From the NCBI GenBank assembly GCA_022835595.1, contig BQUP01000002.1, forward strand, positions 1,288,534-1,352,533: 64,000 bases of DNA, given 5' to 3'. Source of the stretch: Cystobasidium ongulense. Its lineage: Eukaryota > Basidiomycota > Cystobasidiomycetes > Cystobasidiales > Cystobasidiaceae. The first letter of the stretch is position 1. The number at the start of each line of letters is the position of its first letter. A program made the position numbers and the translations under genes. Shown here piece by piece: positions 58,158-64,000 of this stretch. The notes under the pieces were generated by a model, which worked only from the letters and a program-made list of their open reading frames with translations, ran no database searches and had not been told where the DNA came from.

Positions 58158-59962
58158 TCAGTGATCCGAGCTTGTGAAAGTCTCTTGTTTAACTGTGATT
58201 CCCGAGAATATAATAGTAGTATCCGCTTCGTGCGAGGTTGGTCTCTCGCTCGCATGCTTGAGATAGGCAGGAACGAGGGGCGGTCGAATGCGTACAGGCG
58301 ATTTGACCAGAGTCAAGGATACGTCCGAATGTGTCGCACTTAGGTCTTCCTTGTCGTCAATCTTTTGCATGTCCGAAGCGTTTGTATCGTCGGTCATTGG
58401 GAAGGTAATCTTGGTGCTGCCATATAATGCGTGCTTGGAAGGCTTCCTGAAAACGAAGTTTGCGGAATCTAGGTAGCAGAGTCGTCAGCTGCATCCACAC
58501 GTCTGGGACGAGAAACGGAAAAGGCTCACTGGTAACCTGTTCTTCTCGTTTAGGATGAACACTCAAGAGGTGCTGAGATGACACCGTTTCATCAGCTATA
58601 CTCGACTGCTGAACATTTTTGTAGTTATCGGACGTACCCTGGAAAAGGTGTATAACAGTGCGTTGGCAAGCCCTCCCAATGAGAAAATACAGCCGCAGGC
58701 AGCAAGCGCTTGGGGCGATCCCGGCTTTCCAGCTAGGGCCATCACTCGATAGACCGACAAGGGCATGATGACGCTCAAATTGACGAGAGGATAGATGAGC
58801 ATGATCATACTCGTTCTGTCGAGCATGTAAGTATCGCCAGACTTCTTACGACCCAAAGGCGTAGCTTTGCCATTGGATGGCTGGTCTTCGGAAGAAATGT
58901 ATTCGTCTACTTGCGAAAGATCACTCATATGCATTCCGCCATTTTCCCTTTCCAGATCCTTCAAAAACCTTTGCTGTGGTAGCCATCGAAAACGGATAAC
59001 CTATTGGGAGTTGTATTTCAGCTTGGGTTTGCGAGTGTCGTTCTCGGTCTTATTTCTCGTACTTACCAGGAAGATAGCCAAATATGCAGCGATCTGTCCA
59101 GCAGCTGACAAGAAAAGCTGACAGACAGGCGTGTCAAAGGGTTAGCTGTCACTACTGGCGGAATCAAACTAATGAAGAAGTGGACGCACGAAGAAGTAAT
59201 GCAGCCAGAGGCGCATTTCGCTGTACGAGTTAGAGATCCAGCACCAATTTCCTGCTTCGCCGTAGAAAGCTCCCCCTGACTTGTTTGCAATCGCCAATGG
59301 ACCAATGAAAGTAGCGAAGGCAACAAATATCCAAGAGCTGGCAGCGGCAATGTAGAGTAATTTATCGCTTGGTTTCCTGGAAGTTGTGAGGAGTACGGCA
59401 GTGTAGAGAGCGATAAAGAAGCTAAAGACAGCTGAAGCTACATCGCCAGACTGTATTGCCAGTGCTTGGAAGAGACATAGATTGGCGTTGTGCTCTATGC
59501 TTCCGTGAGAAGCCCAAACCCAAGTGAGGCCAAAGCCAAGTGCTTGAGTTGAATCTGCAGCGAGGAGGTTCAAAAATATAAAGCCTGCGGGTGTTCGTAG
59601 AAATCGGATGCCAGTACTGGGTGGAGTATTCATAGTTGATACCTTGCGATATCGGTAAATGGTATAAGCGATAAAGGCAGCTAGGGAAAGCGTGGCAGAC
59701 AGAGAAAGCTACCAAGGACATTGGTCAGTGCCGCTGCCCAGGTGTAGATTAAGAGAAAATTACACACGGTTGCGCATGTAGCTACCGCCTACAGAAGGGC
59801 AGAAAGAGAAGGGTAAGTTCGTCGGCATCCGGTACATATCATTAGATGCACGGAGTGGGAAGCATACTTTGGCACCCAGGAGACTATTATCACAATGCGA
59901 ATATATTAGCTACTGCATCGTCGATGAGGGGGACATACATGTCCTTACTAGAATGTTGCCAT
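58158..59962 (-). CDS. 7TM receptor, Git3/cAMP-receptor-like GPCR (copy 1)
   Basis: Eight exons: 59949-59962, 59868-59883, 59768-59788, 59190-59708, 59067-59117, 58638-59000, 58530-58608 and 58158-58468. They give 457 residues. Seven hydrophobic segments are visible, from LSLSATLSLAAFIAYTIY through AGFIFLNLLAADSTQALGF, DVASAVFSFFIALYTAVL, LYIAAASSWIFVAFATFIGP, SAAGQIAAYLAIFLVIR, MLIYPLVNLSVIMPLSVYR and GCIFSLGGLANALLYTFSR. The pattern GNWCWIS in the second outer loop and the seven-helix layout fit the fungal glucose/nutrient-sensing Git3 and Dictyostelium cAR families. The long third inner loop is hydrophilic. The first three exons are 14, 16 and 21 nt. A paralogue at 61861-63747 has the same structure. 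The ligand is unknown. Confidence 0.85.
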
Positions 59963-60639
59963 GGTGCTTAGTCGAAACTTTGTATGATAGTCCTTGCTAA
60001 GCTCTGTATTAGCCGGGCGATGGGAGAGAAGAGAGGTAACGCAGTGCTAGGTCTACTCTTGCAGCGACTGGCTATCTTGACCAGCACCTTCTAGCGCGAT
60101 AGACTGTCATCATTAGCTTGACGTATCCCGTAAGCTTCAGACGGACAAGCTGTCTATCGAGTGGGACAGATGTCTGAATGTAAGCCTAGCTGCGCAGCGG
60201 ATAATTGTCAGAAAGGTCCAGAGATCTTGAGGAGTGAGTATACGTTCTGCAGGGATGCTACCAGCCCTGGTACTGAACATATTGCCGAGACCATGCAGTC
60301 AAATCCTTGCCTGGGCAGTCAGACTCGCAGGCGTGTACCACGCCGATGTGCAGCGCTTCAACTGCTGACGTGGTCGTGCCTAGACTGGCGTTCAGTACGT
60401 ATCCAGACACCAGGTCGTCTACAGCTGTCGAAGCCAGTGCCAGCAAGGTCTGATTGACATTTGACGCGAGCTGGCTAGACCAGACAGGCCATGCGAGACC
60501 ATGCAGCAGCTATGCAGCAGGTTTGAGGAAGGTGTAGACTATCATGGAGGGGTATTCGTATGCATGTACAGTGCTGGTGGACAAGAGCAAAGCCGAAGGT
60601 CGTCCAATAATCACTGATCGAGGAGCAGAACGATATCGA
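59963..60639. other. Intergenic between receptor copy 1 and the inverted element
   Basis: 677 bp. It includes the receptor promoter and, on the minus strand, an open stretch (60258-60446) whose translation I do not recognise. The left flank of the element shows no direct repeat matching its right flank. Confidence 0.4.
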
Positions 60640-61692
60640 TTACAGGAACAGCTGCGAGAGCAGCTAGATACGGGGCTAGGGAGCATAAAGCTGTACTTGT
60701 TCTGGCAGGCGCTGTGAGTTATGGGTTGCCTCCAGCTTCCTCTTTCCGACCTCTACGCTTTCCGCTGCAATGCGCGATGGGTGGCGACGAGTGCACATTG
60801 TCAATCTCTCAACGCCCAGTGGGACTTGCTGGCATACACCTGTATCAATATTTGTGGGGTCACAGACACAAAACTTGCGGAAGCGAGCTACCACGCCAGG
60901 TCACGTCCATAGGACTTTACCGACTCCATGCGTCGGACTCGTCAGTGCTGCGTGGGTCGCCCGCCGCTGCGCGGCGGGCGATTGTGATTAGGTTGATAGC
61001 GGTAAGAAAAGAAGGGTGAGTGGCCTCGTATGCTGGTAACAGGGAAGGCTTCCTGCTTCTCAACGACCTCGCTACATAGCAAGAAGAATAAGGACAACAG
61101 ACATGCACGTGCCGATCACAGCTAGTATATCCCCTTGAATTCTTATTGGGATGAACACAGCATTGTCACATGCCTCCGAGTATTCTGTGCTCCAGCACAC
61201 CTACCACGACCAACTATGGAGCTGATACAGACTGGTTTTCGCTTAGCATGCTTGCCGATCACGTCCGCTGAGAGGATCTGATCTCTGTACTTATCATCCT
61301 GATGTGGCCGATTGCAGGCGTCTAATACATCTGCGAAGTAGCGTAATTGCAGTTGGTGAACACATATCACACATCTACTGCCTGAACATTCGAGACTGAC
61401 TTTGCATGTGCCCTTTGCCACAATCTGCATCCTTCATGCCTTCAACTTCATTCAAGAACCTGGTCCAAATGAACGGGTTAGTGCGCGTACACAGTGACAC
61501 TGAAAGCTTCGGGTCGTAAGGGTACTGTGATTGATGAGAACCCTTACGTACGGTAAAGTGAGCTGTCAACGCCACTCTTTTGTTCGAAATGCGATCAAGC
61601 CGTGCTGCTGCGTTCTTTTCAAACTCTAAACATGGAACATTTTGCCAAAATTGCCCTGGAGGAGGAACAAGAACGGGTCCCTAGCCCCGTAA
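60640..61692 (-). mobile_element. Repetitive ~1 kb element, copy 2, inverted
   Basis: Read on the minus strand it begins TTACGGGGCTAGGGACCCG and ends GCTGTTCCTGTAA, like copy 1, and most of its length matches closely, including the right-hand 150 bases. It is about 77 bp longer than copy 1, partly because copy 1 carries the assembly gap and lost segments. No matching target duplication is visible at its ends. With copy 1 it forms a long inverted repeat around 7.3 kb. Confidence 0.7.
60958..60980. repeat. GC hairpin inside copy 2
   Basis: The stem CGCCCGCCGC (60958-60967), loop TGC and exact complement GCGGCGGGCG (60971-60980). It is the counterpart of the hairpin in copy 1; the flanking pair present there is not retained. 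Confidence 0.85.
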
Positions 61693-61860
61693 TAATTATC
61701 TTCGTTGCTCTTCCTCTTCCTACCTTCGTATAGACTACAGGGTATCCTCGCATTCAAATACATACATCAATTACACACATACAAGAGCTGGGTATCACTA
61801 CCGCTTCCGAAAGTCCGAGGAAAACCGCAAAGAATACCGAACAGAAATGAACCTTTATAA

Positions 61861-63747
61861 TCATTTCTCTGACAAGGTCACTGTCTCCTGATCCACTTTG
61901 ACAAGAGTCATATCAGCGAACGGTCCTGTGTTCCTTGAGACTGGTCGGGATGGGTTCGTGAAGCTAGTCTTGTGACTGATTGAAGAAGCGCTTCGTTCTA
62001 GTTTCAAAGGCGGCAGTAGAGCGCTTGCCGGTTTCTCAATTCCAGAAGAAGATGTGCTCGAAGCGCTTGGGCTAAGTCTCAATTCTCGAAGCTTCTTTGC
62101 TGCCTCAGAGGTCTTATAAGGTGTAGGAGGATTGGTATCGACTTTCGTAATATCGCTGGCAGGTGAGCCGTACATGGGGGAATGGAACATATCAATCTTG
62201 AATGTTTGCACGTCGCCAATCGCTGAGAGTAAGTTGGGGAGACGTCAGCTGCTGCTCGGGTGATTCACGAAGGCTAGGAGGACTGACGGGTGATGCACGC
62301 ATCCTGATCAGTTCGCTTAGTCTGAAAGCTCAAGATCCGCTGGGAAAAAAGCGCTTGTCAGCATTTACACACACAGAACTAAGAGATAGGAAGACCTACT
62401 CTACTGAAGGAATACAAGACAGTATTTGCTAGTCCACCAAGTGCGAAAATGGAGCCACAAACAGCCAAAGCTTCTGGTGAACCGTGTTGACCAGCAAGAC
62501 CCAGTAATCGGAAGATAGAAAGAGGAAGTATGACAGTCAAGTTGACAAGTGGGTATAGTAGCATCAACAAGCTTGTCTTGTCCAACTTTCGCCGAAGAAC
62601 AGAAGAAGAAGTCGTTGGACGTGGTATAGTTTTGGAACTTGCACTTCGGCTTGGACTTGGCCTTTGGATACCGAAGGGACGAGGCGGACTTATAACAGTC
62701 TCATCTTTGTGCTCTACATCTCTCAACTTTGTCTTTTGGAAACTGGTGCCAAAGCGGATGATCTGTGATAATGCGAAAAGGTGTATCAAGGTCAGCAGCA
62801 ATCCAGAAGATAGAGGATATTGGAGGAGAGCACTCTTACAATGAAAATAGCTACATAGGAAGTGACTTGTGCAGCTGCAGATATGAAGATCTGGGAAAAG
62901 ATGCGGAAAATTAGCAAGAATAGTGGGGATTGCGCTAGGAGACAATGTGCAAACTTACGAAAAAGTAGTGGAGCCACAATCTCTGGTTTACGTAACTGTC
63001 GCCAATCCAGCACCAATTTCCAGCATCGGCGTAGAATTGTCCTTGTTCAGGCGTCGCAATTGCCAACGGACCTAAAGCAGTGATAACAGCTACGAATATC
63101 CAACCGCATATACAAGCAACTCTCAGGAAAGTTTCATTCGCTTTCTTTTCGATGGTGAGCATAGCGGCTGTATGAAGAGCGATATATAAGCTGAAAATGG
63201 CAGATGCCACATCACCAGCTTCAATTGCCAGTGCTTGAAAAGTGCATGTATGCATTGCCGGCTCTATACGCCCTTTTCCTGCCCATACCCAGGACAAACC
63301 GAATCCTACAGCTTGAGTAAAGTCGGCGGCTAGGAGACTGACGAACAGATAGCCCGCTTGGGAGCGGAGAAAGCGAATGCCTGTGCTTGCTGGAGTTAAA
63401 GACGTGTCGATGCCGCGATAGCGTAGAGCGAGGACAGCAATGTAGATGCCCAGAGACATGGTGGACAGGAATGAAAGCTGAAGGGTGAGAGCGAAAGGAC
63501 AGTCAGTGTGCAAGTCGCTGGGTAGTACACGTCCGCTTGTTACGTCTACCCACACTTGCGCATGCTGCAACGGCCTGTAGTGAAGTGGGAAGAGAGTGGT
63601 ATATGCGTTGTTCGTCAGTCCTTGCCGGTCTGGAATACTTGCATCCATGCTCACGACAGCGCCAAAGGATCTGCAAGCGAGAAGGGGAGTCAACAGGAGT
63701 TCAGACGTATGTGTTGTATAGTCAGTCGCTCACTCAAAAGTCGTCAT
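61861..63747 (-). CDS. 7TM receptor, Git3/cAMP-receptor-like GPCR (copy 2)
   Basis: Eight exons: 63734-63747, 63655-63670, 63554-63574, 62959-63477, 62840-62890, 62400-62762, 62288-62339 and 61861-62222. They give 465 residues. Six of the eight exons have exactly the lengths found in copy 1 (14, 16, 21, 519, 51, 363 nt). Helices include LSTMSLGIYIAVLALRY, AGYLFVSLLAADFTQAVGF, GDVASAIFSLYIALHTAAML, VACICGWIFVAVITALGPL, SAAAQVTSYVAIFIVIIRF, LMLLYPLVNLTVILPLSIFR and GSIFALGGLANTVLYSFSR. GNWCWIGDSYVNQRLWLHYF matches the second outer loop of copy 1. The C-terminal tail is Ser/Pro-rich and divergent, as expected for a regulatory tail. It is probably a nutrient- or cAMP-type sensor acting through a G protein; the ligand is unknown. 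Confidence 0.85.
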
Positions 63748-64000
63748 GACGAGTAGAAGTGCCCTGAAAGATGAATCGCTTGACCAGGCACGCAGAGCTG
63801 GAGGTGGTACCGGCGAATAAAAGGCTGTGGAACCGAAGAGGTAGACGTATAAAAGAGTGTGGGTATGGTCAGAATGGTCAGAGTGTGGAAAATTAGTGAG
63901 AAGAGAGCTCTTCGCATTCTCCCTCGATGCACTCGGATGCAGCATCCATGCCATTGTTCACAGGTCCCAGGCATGCACGTTTCATCTGCATCAGGAGCTG
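63748..64000. promoter_or_regulatory. Upstream region of receptor copy 2
   Basis: 253 bp to the window edge, upstream of the receptor start. Short open frames on the minus strand (63730-63974) are in other frames and not convincing. No specific sites were recognised. Confidence 0.35.

Noticed and set aside
60258-60446. 62-codon minus-strand frame beside element copy 2
   Set aside because: No family resemblance and no adjoining exons found; kept as intergenic.
1-64000. tRNA genes, rRNA genes and CRISPR arrays
   Set aside because: No B-box/A-box pairs in a cloverleaf context, no rRNA sequence, and no regularly spaced repeats were seen on either strand.

Overview
This is a window of nuclear DNA from an intron-rich fungus. 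The evidence is short introns (mostly 50-110 nt) with GTGAGT/GTAAGT donors, genes packed on both strands, and fungal families: Kap104, Tfc3, a C2H2 regulator with a fungal-specific domain, Dal5-like permeases and Git3-like receptors. Intron density and gene set suggest a basidiomycete; I cannot name the class or genus. Most genes could be spliced by eye into uninterrupted frames. There is one assembly gap of ten Ns at 52848-52857.

Layout. 140-5015 (-): PP1 glycogen-targeting subunit (CBM21). 5016-9017: 4 kb with no convincing gene. 9018-16339: C2H2 regulator (-), divergent alpha/beta hydrolase (+) and bicupin quercetinase-like dioxygenase (+), a candidate flavonol-degradation cluster. 16870-49000: mostly housekeeping genes: cytochrome c, ribosomal protein L5/uL18, cysteine desulfurase NFS1, a UXT/prefoldin-alpha-like protein, the largest TFIIIC subunit, pantothenate synthetase, an HD phosphohydrolase, transportin/Kap104, TAF13, a class I/II aminotransferase, an NSRP1-like splicing factor, a small unknown protein and an SLC35F6-like transporter.

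49786-63747 looks accessory. It holds a Dal5-like permease, the orphan 3' end of a second SLC35F6-like gene split by a ~1 kb repetitive element, a flavin monooxygenase, a second Dal5-like permease and two paralogous Git3/cAR-type 7TM receptors. A second, inverted copy of the element lies between the receptors. Both copies carry the same GC-rich hairpin, and together they bracket 7.3 kb with the monooxygenase, one permease and one receptor.

A theme across the window is very short exons: 8 and 18 nt in cytochrome c, 6 nt in the UXT-like and SLC35F6-like genes, 13 nt in the aminotransferase, 14 nt in a permease, and 14/16/21 nt at the start of both receptors. All were needed to keep family-conserved frames, except the 6-nt UXT exon, which is frame-neutral.
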